In this document: positions 25,129 through 33,942 of the stretch, one piece after another | Numbering within the stretch: position 1 is the first letter of the stretch | Layout of the letters: each line of letters starts with the position of its first letter | DNA from: Streptomyces canus | Lineage (GTDB): Bacteria > Actinomycetota > Actinomycetes > Streptomycetales > Streptomycetaceae | Assembly (NCBI RefSeq): GCF_030815415.1 | Contig: NZ_JAUSWW010000001.1 | Span: forward strand, 6,758,001 to 6,822,000 | Direction: 5' to 3' | Length of the DNA: 64,000 nt | The notes under the pieces: generated by a model | What the model was told of the DNA's origin: nothing | Database searches by the model: none | What the model saw: only the letters and a program-made list of their open reading frames with translations | Translations under genes and position numbers: made by a program

Positions 25129-26372
25129 CGACCTCACTCGAGCGCCAGTCGGTGGAACTGCCCCCGCGGGCCTCGGCCCCGCGCCGACTGCTGAAGCACC
25201 CGCGCCTGATGCACTACAACCGCCTGGCGGCACTGGTACTGACGGCCAACCTGGTGTTCCTCTACATGAGTTGGACCCCGTCGGCACGCACCATGGGCCA
25301 CGCGGCCCTCGCCGACCTGGCCCTCGCGATCCTCGTGCGCCAGCAGTACGTCATCAACCTCCTCTTCAAGCTGGCCACTTGGGCGCCGACCAGCTGGCCG
25401 CTGAAGGTCCGCTGGACGCTGGGGAAGGTGTACCACTTCGGCGGACTGCACGTGGGCGGGGCGCTGGCGGGGGCGAGCTGGTTCCTGGCGCTCACCGTCA
25501 CCACGACCGACGCCCCGCTCAGGGCGGTGGGCTGGACCCTGACGGCCCTCCTCGCACTGATCATCGCCACGGCCCTGCCACCCTTCCGCTCCCGCCACCA
25601 CGACCACTTCGAGAAGATCCACCGCTTCGGCGGCTGGGCGGCCCTCGCCCTCTTCTGGACACACACGCTCCTGGCGGCCCCGGGCCCCGTGGAGGTGACG
25701 GTCCTGTCGGTCGTCACCTTCAGCGTCGCCCTGCCGTGGCTGCGCCTGCGCAAGGTCGACGTACGCGTCGAACGCCCGTCCCCGCACGTGGTGCTGGCCC
25801 GCTTCGACCACGGCGAGACCCCCTTCGCGGGCTCCTCCACGGCCATCAGCCGCAGCCCGCTGAAGGAATGGCACTCCTTCGCCAACGTCCCGGCCCCCGG
25901 CGAGCCCGGCTTCCGGCTCACGATCTCCCGGGCCGGTGACTGGACGGGCGCCTTCATCGACGACATGCCGAACCGGATCTGGGTCAAAGGCATCACCACG
26001 GCCGGAGTCGCCAACATCGAGACCCTCTTCACGAAGGTGGTCTACGTGGCGACCGGCAGCGGCATCGGCCCCTGCCTCCCGCACCTCCTGGCCGCCGAGG
26101 TCCCCTCCCGCCTCGTCTGGGCGACCCGCGACCCCCGCACCACCTACGGCGACGCCCTCGTCGACGAGATCCTCGCCGTCCAGCCCCACGCCCTGATCTG
26201 GGACACCTCCCGCGACGGCAAACCCGACATGGTGCGCCTCGCGTACGCCGCCTACCGCGACTTCGGCGCCGAGGCGGTGATCTGCATCAGCAACAAGAAG
26301 CTGACCTGGCAGGTGGTCCACGGCCTGGAACAGCGGGGGATTCCGGCGTACGGCGCGATCTGGGACTCGTAA
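25125..26372 (+). CDS. Polytopic membrane flavoprotein, ferric-reductase/FNR-like
   Basis: The 415-residue protein has several TM segments between about residues 35 and 215. Histidines in pairs (KVYHFGGLHVG, HHDHFEKIHRFGG, FWTHTLL) could bind heme b as in ferric reductases. The C-terminal cytoplasmic part ends in an NAD(P)-binding FNR-like motif (YVATGSGIGPCLPHL, near 311). I recall fungal TmpA-type membrane flavoproteins with the same layout, some fused to AMP-binding domains. Here the two parts are separate but translationally coupled (4-bp overlap). It may reduce the adenylate made by the upstream enzyme or signal redox state. The function is not established. Confidence 0.75.
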   Translation: MTTSLERQSVELPPRASAPRRLLKHPRLMHYNRLAALVLTANLVFLYMSWTPSARTMGHAALADLALAILVRQQYVINLLFKLATWAPTSWPLKVRWTLGKVYHFGGLHVGGALAGASWFLALTVTTTDAPLRAVGWTLTALLALIIATALPPFRSRHHDHFEKIHRFGGWAALALFWTHTLLAAPGPVEVTVLSVVTFSVALPWLRLRKVDVRVERPSPHVVLARFDHGETPFAGSSTAISRSPLKEWHSFANVPAPGEPGFRLTISRAGDWTGAFIDDMPNRIWVKGITTAGVANIETLFTKVVYVATGSGIGPCLPHLLAAEVPSRLVWATRDPRTTYGDALVDEILAVQPHALIWDTSRDGKPDMVRLAYAAYRDFGAEAVICISNKKLTWQVVHGLEQRGIPAYGAIWDS

Positions 26373-26387
26373 TTCCACGGAGGACAG

Positions 26388-27155
26388 ATGAACACGATAA
26401 AGATCGAGCGCTACGGCCGTGTCGTGGCCGTACGCCTGCACCGCCCCCACGTCCGCAACGCGCTGAGCGGCGAGCTCCTGACCGAACTCCTCGACGCCCT
26501 GCGCCCGCTGGACGCGGATCCCGAGGCCGGCTGCTTCGTCGTCACCGGCTCGGAGAAGGTCTTCGCGGCGGGCGCCGACATCAAGGAGATGGCCGCGAGG
26601 ACGGCCGTGGACATGGCCGCGGAGGACTACTTCCGCGCGTGGGAGGAGTTCGCGGACCTCCGCACCCCGAAGATCGCCGCCGTCAACGGCCATGCGCTGG
26701 GCGGCGGTTGCGAACTGGCGATGATGTGCGACCTCGTGATCGCGGGGGAGTCGGCGGTGTTCGGCCAGCCCGAGATCAAGCTCGGCGTGATCCCCGGCAT
26801 CGGCGGCACCCAGCGTCTGACCCGGCTCATAGGCCGGGCCAAGGCCATGGACCTGGTCCTCACCGGCCGCACGATGGACGCGAGGGAGGCGGAGAGCGCC
26901 GGCCTGGTCTCCCGGGTCGTCCCCGACGAACGGGTCCTCACGGAGGCCCTGGAGGCCGCGGAGACGATCGCCTCGTACGGCCGTACGGCGGTCAGGGCCG
27001 CCCGCGACTGCGTCGACCGGTCCCTGGAGACGGGCCTGCGCGACGGCATCCGCTACGAACGCCGCGTCTTCCACGCCCTGTTCGCGACCCAGGACCAGAA
27101 GGAGGGCATGACCGCCTTCCTGGAGAAACGCGCCCCGCGCTTCACCGGCCGCTAG
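26388..27155 (+). CDS. Enoyl-CoA hydratase/isomerase family protein
   Basis: The 255-residue crotonase-fold enzyme has an oxyanion-hole segment (VFAAGADIKEMAAR) near residue 62, HALGGGCELAMMCD near 105, and the catalytic-Glu region GQPEIKLGVIPGIGGTQRL near 130. Both glutamates expected for hydratases are present. GGAGGAC lies 6 bp before the ATG. It is 15 bp after the membrane flavoprotein, so it is the third gene of the adenylation operon. This hints at a fatty or branched acyl substrate. Its 3' end overlaps the opposite-strand ydcF-like gene by 14 bp. Confidence 0.88.
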   Translation: MNTIKIERYGRVVAVRLHRPHVRNALSGELLTELLDALRPLDADPEAGCFVVTGSEKVFAAGADIKEMAARTAVDMAAEDYFRAWEEFADLRTPKIAAVNGHALGGGCELAMMCDLVIAGESAVFGQPEIKLGVIPGIGGTQRLTRLIGRAKAMDLVLTGRTMDAREAESAGLVSRVVPDERVLTEALEAAETIASYGRTAVRAARDCVDRSLETGLRDGIRYERRVFHALFATQDQKEGMTAFLEKRAPRFTGR

Positions 27156-27828
27156 CGAGCGCCTGCCCGACCCCCGGTTCCTCCGGGCCGAGGAACCGGG
27201 GGTCCGGCTCGAAGACCGCGTCGAGAGCCGCCTTGCCCGCCGCGACGACCTCCCGCGCCCCGCCGTAGTACCAGGTGGCGTCGTGCTTGGCCTCGACCCC
27301 GATGCCGTACGACGTCACACCGGCCTGCTGGCACAGCGCGACGGCCCGCCGGATGTGGAAGCCCTGGCTGATCAGGACCGCCCGGTCGACGCCGAAGATC
27401 TTCTTGGCGCGGACGCAGGAGTCCCAGGTGTCGAACCCGGCGTAGTCGCTGACGATGCGCCGGTCGGGAACACCGTGCCCGGTCAGATAGGCGCGCATGG
27501 CGTCGGGCTCGTCGTAGTCCTCGCGGCTGTTGTCGCCGGTGACGAGGACGACCTCGATCCGGCCCTCGCGGTACAGCTTCGCCGCCGCGTCCAGCCGGTG
27601 GGCGAGGTACGGGGACGGCTCGTCGTTCCACAGCCCCGCGCCGAAGACGACGGCGACCTCGGTGTGCGGCACGTCCGCGGTCGTGCGCAGCCGGTCGCCC
27701 GTCACGACGTACATCCACGTCGCCGGCAGCAGTGCCAGTACGCACCCGAGCATCACGGCCTGCACCAGCCGCCGCTGCCCGGTACGGGTGCGGGGGATAC
27801 GTGGCCTGTGCGGCCTGCGCAGTCTCAC
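27142..27828 (-). CDS. YdcF/SanA (DUF218) family membrane-anchored protein
   Basis: The 228-residue protein has one N-terminal TM segment (about residues 23-42) and an extracytoplasmic DUF218 domain (VAVVFGAGLWNDEPSPYLAHR, VVLVTGDNSREDYDEPDAMR, GFDTWDSCVRAKKIFG, LISQGFHIRRAV). SanA-type proteins affect envelope permeability and vancomycin sensitivity in enteric bacteria. The role in actinomycetes is unclear. Its end overlaps the enoyl-CoA hydratase gene by 14 bp. Confidence 0.88.
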   Translation of the reverse strand: MRLRRPHRPRIPRTRTGQRRLVQAVMLGCVLALLPATWMYVVTGDRLRTTADVPHTEVAVVFGAGLWNDEPSPYLAHRLDAAAKLYREGRIEVVLVTGDNSREDYDEPDAMRAYLTGHGVPDRRIVSDYAGFDTWDSCVRAKKIFGVDRAVLISQGFHIRRAVALCQQAGVTSYGIGVEAKHDATWYYGGAREVVAAGKAALDAVFEPDPRFLGPEEPGVGQALASGR

Positions 27829-27989
27829 GGGAGCCCCTCCCTGGTCGTCCTTCGACAGTCAGGGACGTGATGTAAGCCCCGACGGTTCGCCGAAGGGCAC
27901 GTGACCAGCCTCACCAGCTTCGGCGAAACCGCAGGTCAGAACAGCTCACAGAGGCTACCCACCCCACCGTGAACCCACGGAAAATCCCC

Positions 27990-28016
27990 GTTATCTTCGC
28001 GCAACGGGGCGGCAAC
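27990..28016 (+). promoter_or_regulatory. Weak GlnR-like half-sites before the chelatase gene
   Basis: GTTAT-n6-GCAAC-n6-GCAAC has the 11-bp periodicity of GlnR sites, and each element differs at one position from the consensus. The position, 22-48 bp before the siroheme-synthesis gene, would fit nitrogen control, but the sequence match is weak. Confidence 0.25.
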
Positions 28017-28038
28017 CTCCCACCGCGACCATCTGTTC

Positions 28039-28944
28039 ATGACGCCGTCGAACCCTCCGCGCGACGAGTCCACCGCCAGCCCCGGCGCCCTGCTGCTCCC
28101 GGGGGCCGACCTCGACAGTACGGCGCACCTCATGAACCGGATCAGCAGCCAGCTCGCCAGCCAGCTCAGCCTCGTGTCGCTCGACGGCAGGCGGCGCCCC
28201 GAACAGCCCGCGCTCGTCGTCGTCGCCCACGGCAGCCGCGACCCGCGTGCCCTGAGCACCGTACGCACCCTCCTCGACAAGGTCCGCGCCCTGCGCCCCG
28301 GCCTGTCCGTCCACCTCGGCCACATCGAGCTGAACGAGCCCCTGCTGCCCGACACCCTCACCGCCCTCGGCGACCGCGAGGCGATCCTCGTCCCGCTCCT
28401 GCTCAGTCGCGGCTACCACGTCAAGCGCGACATCCCCGAGATGGCCGCCGCGACCCGGGTACGCGCCCGCGTGGCCGCCCCGCTCGGCCCGCACCCCCTC
28501 CTGGTGGAGACCCTGTACTCCCGCCTCGTCGAGGCCGGCTGGTGCACCCGCATGGACGACACGACGCGCGGCCGCACCGCGGTGGTCCTGGCGGCGGCGG
28601 GCTCCCGCGACCCGGAGTCCAAGGTCGACACCGGCCGCACGGCCCAGCTCCTCTCCGACCGGCTCGGCGTCCCGGTCGTCCCCGCCTACGCCACGACGGC
28701 GGCTCCCAGGGTCCCCGACGCCATCGAGGCCCTCGCGGCGAGCGGCCGCACGCGAATCGCCATCGCCTCCTACTTCACGGCCCCCGGCCGCTTCGCCACG
28801 GAGTGCGCGGAGGCGGCCCCGTGGATCGCCTCGGCCCCCCTGGGCACCCACCCCGCGATGGCGAGGCTCCTCCTGCACAGGTACGACCAGATGACCAACC
28901 TCAGGGGCGCGAGCAACCACACGCCGGCCGCACTCGCCGGATAG
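28039..28944 (+). CDS. Sirohydrochlorin chelatase (CbiX/SirB-type)
   Basis: The 301-residue protein has two tandem CbiX domains. The first holds the metal-binding His in VVVAHGSRDPRALSTV (near 61). The second has the matching segment VVLAAAGSRDPES with Ala in place of that His, so only the first half is expected to be catalytic. It inserts iron (siroheme) or cobalt into sirohydrochlorin. Siroheme is the cofactor of NirB in this window, which explains its place near the nitrate genes. No Shine-Dalgarno sequence is seen at the ATG. Confidence 0.85.
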   Translation: MTPSNPPRDESTASPGALLLPGADLDSTAHLMNRISSQLASQLSLVSLDGRRRPEQPALVVVAHGSRDPRALSTVRTLLDKVRALRPGLSVHLGHIELNEPLLPDTLTALGDREAILVPLLLSRGYHVKRDIPEMAAATRVRARVAAPLGPHPLLVETLYSRLVEAGWCTRMDDTTRGRTAVVLAAAGSRDPESKVDTGRTAQLLSDRLGVPVVPAYATTAAPRVPDAIEALAASGRTRIAIASYFTAPGRFATECAEAAPWIASAPLGTHPAMARLLLHRYDQMTNLRGASNHTPAALAG

Positions 28945-29005
28945 CGGAACCAGGCAGACGCGAAGGCGCACTCCGTTTGTCAGCCCCTGCCCTTACTGTC
29001 GAGAC

Positions 29006-30259
29006 ATGTCGTACGACCTGGAGTCAACCGAACGCTGGGCCCCGGAACCGGACAAACGCCCCGGCCGCACCGCCTTCCAACGCGACCGCGCCCGCATCCT
29101 CCACTCATCGGCCCTCCGACGCCTAGCCGGCAAAACCCAGGTCGTCACCCCCGGAACCCGCAGCCAGGCCTGGGACGCCAGCCCCCGCACCCGTCTCACG
29201 CACTCCCTGGAATGCGCCCAGGTGGGCCGCGAGCTCGGCGCCGCCCTCGGCTGTGACCCGGACCTGGTGGAAGCCGCCTGCCTCGCCCACGACCTCGGCC
29301 ACCCGCCCTTCGGACACAACGGCGAACAGGCGCTGAACGAATTCGCCGAGGACTGCGGCGGCTTCGAGGGCAACGCCCAGTCCCTCAGACTCCTCACCCG
29401 CATCGAACCCAAACGCTTCACCCCCGAGGGCTCGGTCGGCCTCAACCTCACCCGGGCCGCCCTCGACGCGGCCACCAAGTACCCCTGGCCCCGAGGCGCC
29501 CACCCCACGGACCCCAAGAGCCCCAAGTTCGGTGTGTACGACGACGACCGCCCCGTCTTCGACTGGGTCCGCAAGGCCGCCCCCGGCACCCGCACCACCT
29601 TCGAGGCCCAGGTCATGGACTGGTCCGACGACGTGGCGTACTCCGTCCACGACGTCGAGGACGGACTGCACGCCGGCCACATCGACCCCAACCACCTCCA
29701 CGCCGAACCCGAGCGCGAGGCGGTCTTCGCGGTGGCCCTCGGCCGGTACGTCCCGCAGGACACCGACCCGGCGGAACTCGCGGCGGCCCTCGACCGGCTC
29801 CAGGACCAGCCCTGGTGGCCGCACGGCTACGACGGCTCGGCCGTGGCCCAGGCCCGGCTGAAGGACGCCACCAGCCAGCTCATCGGCCACTTCTGCCTCG
29901 CCGCGGAGGCCGCCACACGCGCGCGCTACGGCACCGGGCGCCTGACCCGCTACACCGCCGAACTCGTCGTACCCCACGAGACCCGGCTGGAGTGCGCGGT
30001 CCTCAAGGCGGTCGCCGACCGGTACGTCATGCAGCGCGCCGAGCAGGAGCGGCTGCGGGCGGACCAGCGGATCGTGGTCGCCGAACTCGCCGAGGCGCTC
30101 ACCCGCCGTGCCCCGGACGGCCTGGAGCCGCAGTTCCGCGCGGCCTTCGACCAGGCCCCCGACGACCGCGCCCGCAAGCGCGTGATCGTCGACCAGATCG
30201 CCTCCCTCACCGACCCCTCGGCCCGCTCGCTGCACGCACGGCTGACAGGGCACGCGTGA
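29006..30259 (+). CDS. dgt: Deoxyguanosinetriphosphate triphosphohydrolase-like protein
   Basis: The 417-residue HD-domain enzyme hydrolyses dNTPs to nucleoside and triphosphate. Metal ligands are visible in RLTHSLECAQVGRELG, HDLGHPPFGHNGE and DWSDDVAYSVHDVEDG. An N-terminal arginine-rich segment precedes the HD core, as in Dgt-like proteins. There is no ribosome site. TACTGT (28994-28999) lies 6 bp before the ATG and can be the -10 box of a leaderless transcript. It is located two genes before dnaG, a common actinobacterial arrangement. Confidence 0.94.
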   Translation: MSYDLESTERWAPEPDKRPGRTAFQRDRARILHSSALRRLAGKTQVVTPGTRSQAWDASPRTRLTHSLECAQVGRELGAALGCDPDLVEAACLAHDLGHPPFGHNGEQALNEFAEDCGGFEGNAQSLRLLTRIEPKRFTPEGSVGLNLTRAALDAATKYPWPRGAHPTDPKSPKFGVYDDDRPVFDWVRKAAPGTRTTFEAQVMDWSDDVAYSVHDVEDGLHAGHIDPNHLHAEPEREAVFAVALGRYVPQDTDPAELAAALDRLQDQPWWPHGYDGSAVAQARLKDATSQLIGHFCLAAEAATRARYGTGRLTRYTAELVVPHETRLECAVLKAVADRYVMQRAEQERLRADQRIVVAELAEALTRRAPDGLEPQFRAAFDQAPDDRARKRVIVDQIASLTDPSARSLHARLTGHA

Positions 30260-30436
30260 GAGCGCTGCCGTGTGCACATGTTCCCGACCGGGTACTTGTG
30301 CGACATATGTGCCACGGGTGACGCCAAACGCGCCCGAATGTGACCCTCCGTGGCCTGATCGGGCCACTCCCTCTTCCCCCATCACGCTCCGTGCGGGACG
30401 CTCCCATGTGGCGGCACCCTTACGAGGAGGCATCAA

Positions 30437-31702
30437 GTGGTCGACGCGGATCAGACATTCGTCATTGTCGGAGGCGGTCTCGGCGGCGCCAAGGCGGCCG
30501 AGACGCTCCGCGCGGAGGGCTTCACGGGCCGCGTGATACTGATCTGCGACGAACGCGATCACCCCTACGAGCGCCCGCCCCTGTCCAAGGGCTATCTGCT
30601 CGGCAAGGAGGAGCGCGACAGCGTCTTCGTGCACGAGCCGGCCTGGTATGCGCGCAACGACATCGAGCTGCACCTCGGCCAGACCGTCGACGCGATCGAC
30701 CGCACCGCGAAGACGGTCCGCTTCGGCGACGACGGCACGCTCGTGCACTACGACAAGCTCCTCATCGCCACCGGTGCCGAGCCCCGCCGCCTCGACATCC
30801 CGGGCACGGACCTCGCGGGCGTCCACCACCTGCGCCGCCTCGCCCACGCGGAACGGCTCAAGGGCGTGCTGGCCGCCCTCGGCCGGGACAACGGACACAT
30901 CGTGATCGCCGGCGCCGGCTGGATCGGCCTGGAGGTCGCGGCGGCGGCCCGCGAGTACGGCGCCGAGGTCACCGTCGTGGAGCCCGAGCCGACCCCCCTG
31001 CACTCCGTGCTGGGCCCCGAGCTCGGCGGGCTCTTCGCCGACCTGCACCGGGAGCGCGGCGTCCGCTTCCACTTCGGCGCGAAACTGACCGAGATCGTCG
31101 GCCAGGACGGCATGGTGCTGGCCGCCCGCACCGACGACGGCGAGGAGCACCCGGCGCACGACGTCCTCGCCGCGATCGGCGCCGCCCCGCGCATCGCCCT
31201 CGCCGAGGCCGCGGGACTGGAGATCGCCGAGCGCGCGTACGGCGGCGGGATCGTGGTCGACGAGCGGCTGCGCACCTCCGACCCCGACATCTACGCCGCC
31301 GGGGACGTGGCCTCCTTCCACCACGCCCTCTTCGGCACCCGGCTGCGCGTCGAGCACTGGGCCAACGCCCTCAACGGCGGCCCCTCGGCGGCGCGCGCGA
31401 TGCTCGGCCGCGACCTCGCCTACGACCGCGTGCCCTATTTCTTCTCCGACCAGTACGACTTGGGGATGGAGTACAGCGGCTGGGCGCCCCCGGGGTCGTA
31501 CGACGAAGTGGTGATTCGAGGGGACGCAGGAAAGCGTGAGTTCATCGCGTTCTGGGTGAAGGAGCGCCGCGTGCTCGCCGGGATGAACGTGAACGTGTGG
31601 GACGTCACAGAGCCCGTCCAACAGCTGATTCGCTCGAAGACACAGGTGGACACCGAGGCGCTGGCGGACCCGCACGTTCCGCTCGAAAACCTCGTCCCTT
31701 AG
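30437..31702 (+). CDS. FAD-dependent ferredoxin reductase (rhodocoxin/putidaredoxin reductase-like)
   Basis: The 421-residue flavoprotein has an FAD-binding N-terminus (FVIVGGGLGGAKAAETL), an NAD-binding IAGAGWIGLEVAAAAREYG near residue 155, the FAD contact IYAAGDVASF near 285, and the C-terminal reductase domain. It passes electrons from NADH to a ferredoxin serving cytochromes P450 or Rieske oxygenases. No ferredoxin gene is adjacent. GTG at 30437 follows GAGGAGG by 6 bp. Confidence 0.92.
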   Translation: MVDADQTFVIVGGGLGGAKAAETLRAEGFTGRVILICDERDHPYERPPLSKGYLLGKEERDSVFVHEPAWYARNDIELHLGQTVDAIDRTAKTVRFGDDGTLVHYDKLLIATGAEPRRLDIPGTDLAGVHHLRRLAHAERLKGVLAALGRDNGHIVIAGAGWIGLEVAAAAREYGAEVTVVEPEPTPLHSVLGPELGGLFADLHRERGVRFHFGAKLTEIVGQDGMVLAARTDDGEEHPAHDVLAAIGAAPRIALAEAAGLEIAERAYGGGIVVDERLRTSDPDIYAAGDVASFHHALFGTRLRVEHWANALNGGPSAARAMLGRDLAYDRVPYFFSDQYDLGMEYSGWAPPGSYDEVVIRGDAGKREFIAFWVKERRVLAGMNVNVWDVTEPVQQLIRSKTQVDTEALADPHVPLENLVP

Positions 31703-31703
31703 A

Positions 31704-31795
31704 TGTCAGTTCTGCCCCGGCTGCAACTCCCGGGGGGCAACCCCCGGACCCCCGGCCGACGGACAGCTCGCCCCATGAGTGTCAGTTCTGCCCCG
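31704..31795. repeat. 16-bp direct repeats flanking a hairpin upstream of dnaG
   Basis: TGTCAGTTCTGCCCCG occurs at 31704-31719 and again, identically, at 31780-31795. Between them lies a hairpin with stem CCGGGGG/CCCCCGG and a GCAA loop (31730-31747), which probably terminates the reductase gene. The layout looks like a small insertion flanked by a duplicated target, or a tandem duplication of a promoter segment. TAGACT (31796-31801) just after the second copy is a plausible -10 box for a leaderless dnaG mRNA. Confidence 0.6.
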
Positions 31796-31807
31796 TAGAC
31801 TCACCTC

Positions 31808-33709
31808 GTGGCAGGACGGATCAACGACGAGGACGTGAAGGCGGTACGGGACGCGGTCCCGATCGACGCCGTGGTGTCCGAGTACCTCCAGCTGCGCAAC
31901 GCGGGCGGAGGCAATCTCAAGGGCTTGTGCCCCTTCCATGACGAGAAGTCGCCGTCCTTCCAGGTCAGCCCCAGCAAGGGTCTCTTCCACTGCTTCGGCT
32001 GCCAGGAGGGCGGCGACACCATCACGTTCGTGATGAAGGTCGACCACCTCTCCTTCTCCGAGGCGGTCGAGCGCCTCGCCGGACAGGCCGGCATCACGCT
32101 GCGCTACGAGGAGGGCGGCTACAACCCCTCCCACCAGCGCGGTGAACGGATCCGCCTGGTCGAGGCCCACAAGATCGCCGCCGACTGGTACGTGGAACAG
32201 CTCGCCACCAGCCCCGAAGCCGACGCCGGCCGCAAGTTCCTCGCCGAGCGAGGCTTCGACCAGTCCGCCGCCGAGCACTTCTCCGTCGGCTACAGCCCCC
32301 AGGGCTGGGACCACCTCACCCGCTATCTGCGCGGCAAGGGCTTCACCGACAAGGAGCTCCTGCTCTCCGGCCTCTCCCAGGAGGGCCGCCGCGGCCCCAT
32401 CGACCGCTTCCGCGGCCGCCTGATGTGGCCGATCCGCGACATCGGCGGCGAGGTCGTCGGCTTCGGCGCCCGCAAGCTCTACGAGGCGGACACCGGCCCC
32501 AAGTACCTCAACACGCCCGACACGGCGATCTACCGGAAGTCCCAGGTCCTCTACGGCATCGACCTGGCGAAGAAGGACATCGCCAAGGCGTCCCGCGCGG
32601 TCGTCGTAGAGGGCTACACCGATGTCATGGCCTGCCACCTCGCGGGCGTCACGACCGCCATCGCCACCTGCGGCACCGCCTTCGGCAGCGACCACATCAA
32701 GATCCTCCGCCGGCTCCTGATGGACAACGGATCGGCCCGCGTGATCTTCACCTTCGACGGCGACGCGGCCGGCCAGAAGGCGGCCCTGCGCGCCTTCGAG
32801 GACGACCAGAAGTTCGCCGCCGAGACGTACATCGCGATCGCCCCCGACGGCATGGACCCCTGCGAGCTGCGCCTCGCGAAGGGCGACGAGGCGGTGGCCG
32901 AGCTCGCCGAACCCCGCACCCCGCTCTTCGAGTTCGCGCTCCGCCAGATCGTCGTCCGCTACGACCTGGACACCCCGGCGGGCCGGGCGGCCGCCCTGGA
33001 CGAGGCCGCCCCGATCGTCGCCCGGATCAAGAACAGCGGCGCCCAGCACGAGGTCGCCGTCCAGCTCGCCGGCATGCTCGGCATCCTCGACACCCAGTTC
33101 GTGGTCAAGCGGGTGGCCCAGCTGGCCCGCTGGTCCCGCGACCGCGGCGGCAAGGGCCCGGCACCGGCCGCCCGCGGCCCGCAGCACTACGACTCCGCAC
33201 CCCGGCCCCAGGCATCAGGACCGGCCCTCAACCTCCGCAACCCCGTCTACGCCACCGAACGCGAGCTCCTCAAACTCGCCCTCCAGCGCCCCGAGCTGGT
33301 CTCCCCGGCCTTCGACGCGTACGGCATCGACGAGTTCACCGCCGCGCCCTACGCCGCCGTACGTCAGGCGATCATGGAGGCAGGCGGCGCCGAGTACGGC
33401 GTGCAGGACTCCCAGGACTACCTCGTGAGAGTCCGTGAGGCCGCGCCCGACGACACGGTCCGCGCGATGGTCACGGAGCTGGCCGTCGAGGCGATCATGC
33501 GCAAGACCGTCGACGAGATCTACGCGGGCGTACAGCTGGTGGCGGTCCGCCGCCGCGCCGTCGAGCGCCGCATCATCGACATCCAGTCCACGCTCACCCG
33601 GCTGGGAACCCACGGAGATCCGGCGCAATTGGCCGCCGTACAGAACGAATTGTGGGTACTCCAGCAGTACGACCAGGCGCTGCGCGGGCACGGAGCCGCA
33701 GCTCTCTGA
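31808..33709 (+). CDS. dnaG: DNA primase
   Basis: The 633-residue primase makes RNA primers for replication. The N-terminal CHC2 zinc finger is visible (CPFHDEKSPSF then FHCFGCQEGGD, residues 38-65). The RNA polymerase core with TOPRIM motifs VVVEGYTDVMACH and FTFDGDAAGQKA follows, and then the C-terminal helicase-binding domain. GTG at 31808 has no Shine-Dalgarno sequence and lies 6 bp after TAGACT, pointing to a leaderless mRNA. A TnpB-like gene, probably an insertion, separates it from the hrdA-like sigma gene. Confidence 0.97.
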   Translation: MAGRINDEDVKAVRDAVPIDAVVSEYLQLRNAGGGNLKGLCPFHDEKSPSFQVSPSKGLFHCFGCQEGGDTITFVMKVDHLSFSEAVERLAGQAGITLRYEEGGYNPSHQRGERIRLVEAHKIAADWYVEQLATSPEADAGRKFLAERGFDQSAAEHFSVGYSPQGWDHLTRYLRGKGFTDKELLLSGLSQEGRRGPIDRFRGRLMWPIRDIGGEVVGFGARKLYEADTGPKYLNTPDTAIYRKSQVLYGIDLAKKDIAKASRAVVVEGYTDVMACHLAGVTTAIATCGTAFGSDHIKILRRLLMDNGSARVIFTFDGDAAGQKAALRAFEDDQKFAAETYIAIAPDGMDPCELRLAKGDEAVAELAEPRTPLFEFALRQIVVRYDLDTPAGRAAALDEAAPIVARIKNSGAQHEVAVQLAGMLGILDTQFVVKRVAQLARWSRDRGGKGPAPAARGPQHYDSAPRPQASGPALNLRNPVYATERELLKLALQRPELVSPAFDAYGIDEFTAAPYAAVRQAIMEAGGAEYGVQDSQDYLVRVREAAPDDTVRAMVTELAVEAIMRKTVDEIYAGVQLVAVRRRAVERRIIDIQSTLTRLGTHGDPAQLAAVQNELWVLQQYDQALRGHGAAAL

Positions 33710-33739
33710 GGGGTTGGGAACTGCTGCCGCTGGACTTAG

Positions 33740-33754
33740 CAGAAGTGACTTCTG
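33740..33754. other. Short hairpin between dnaG and the TnpB-like gene
   Basis: CAGAAGT-G-ACTTCTG is a perfect 7-bp inverted repeat with a 1-nt centre, 30 bp after the dnaG stop. It is not GC-rich and has no T tract, so it is a poor terminator. It may mark the left end of the TnpB element, as subterminal hairpins do in IS200/IS605 elements. Confidence 0.35.
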
Positions 33755-33942
33755 GTGATCGTGAGTGAGCGCCTGTACTCGATGCGGTGGTTCATTTGCA
33801 CGCCAAGAGGGTCTGCCGACGGGGGTGTGCTGCCTGCAGTTTCGGGAGGGAACGCGAGTTCGTGGGTCGAATGAGTGACCTTTGCGGATGCTGCTCGTTG
33901 ACTGCCGTGGACGGGGATTTTCGGAAGGGCGGGGGTGTATGA

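Noticed and set aside
25134..27074. 646-codon open frame antisense to the membrane flavoprotein and hydratase
   Set aside because: Shadow frame without ribosome site or motifs.
29123..31675. 850-codon minus-strand open frame over dgt and the ferredoxin reductase
   Set aside because: It crosses two well-supported genes and an intergenic gap, with no motif of its own.
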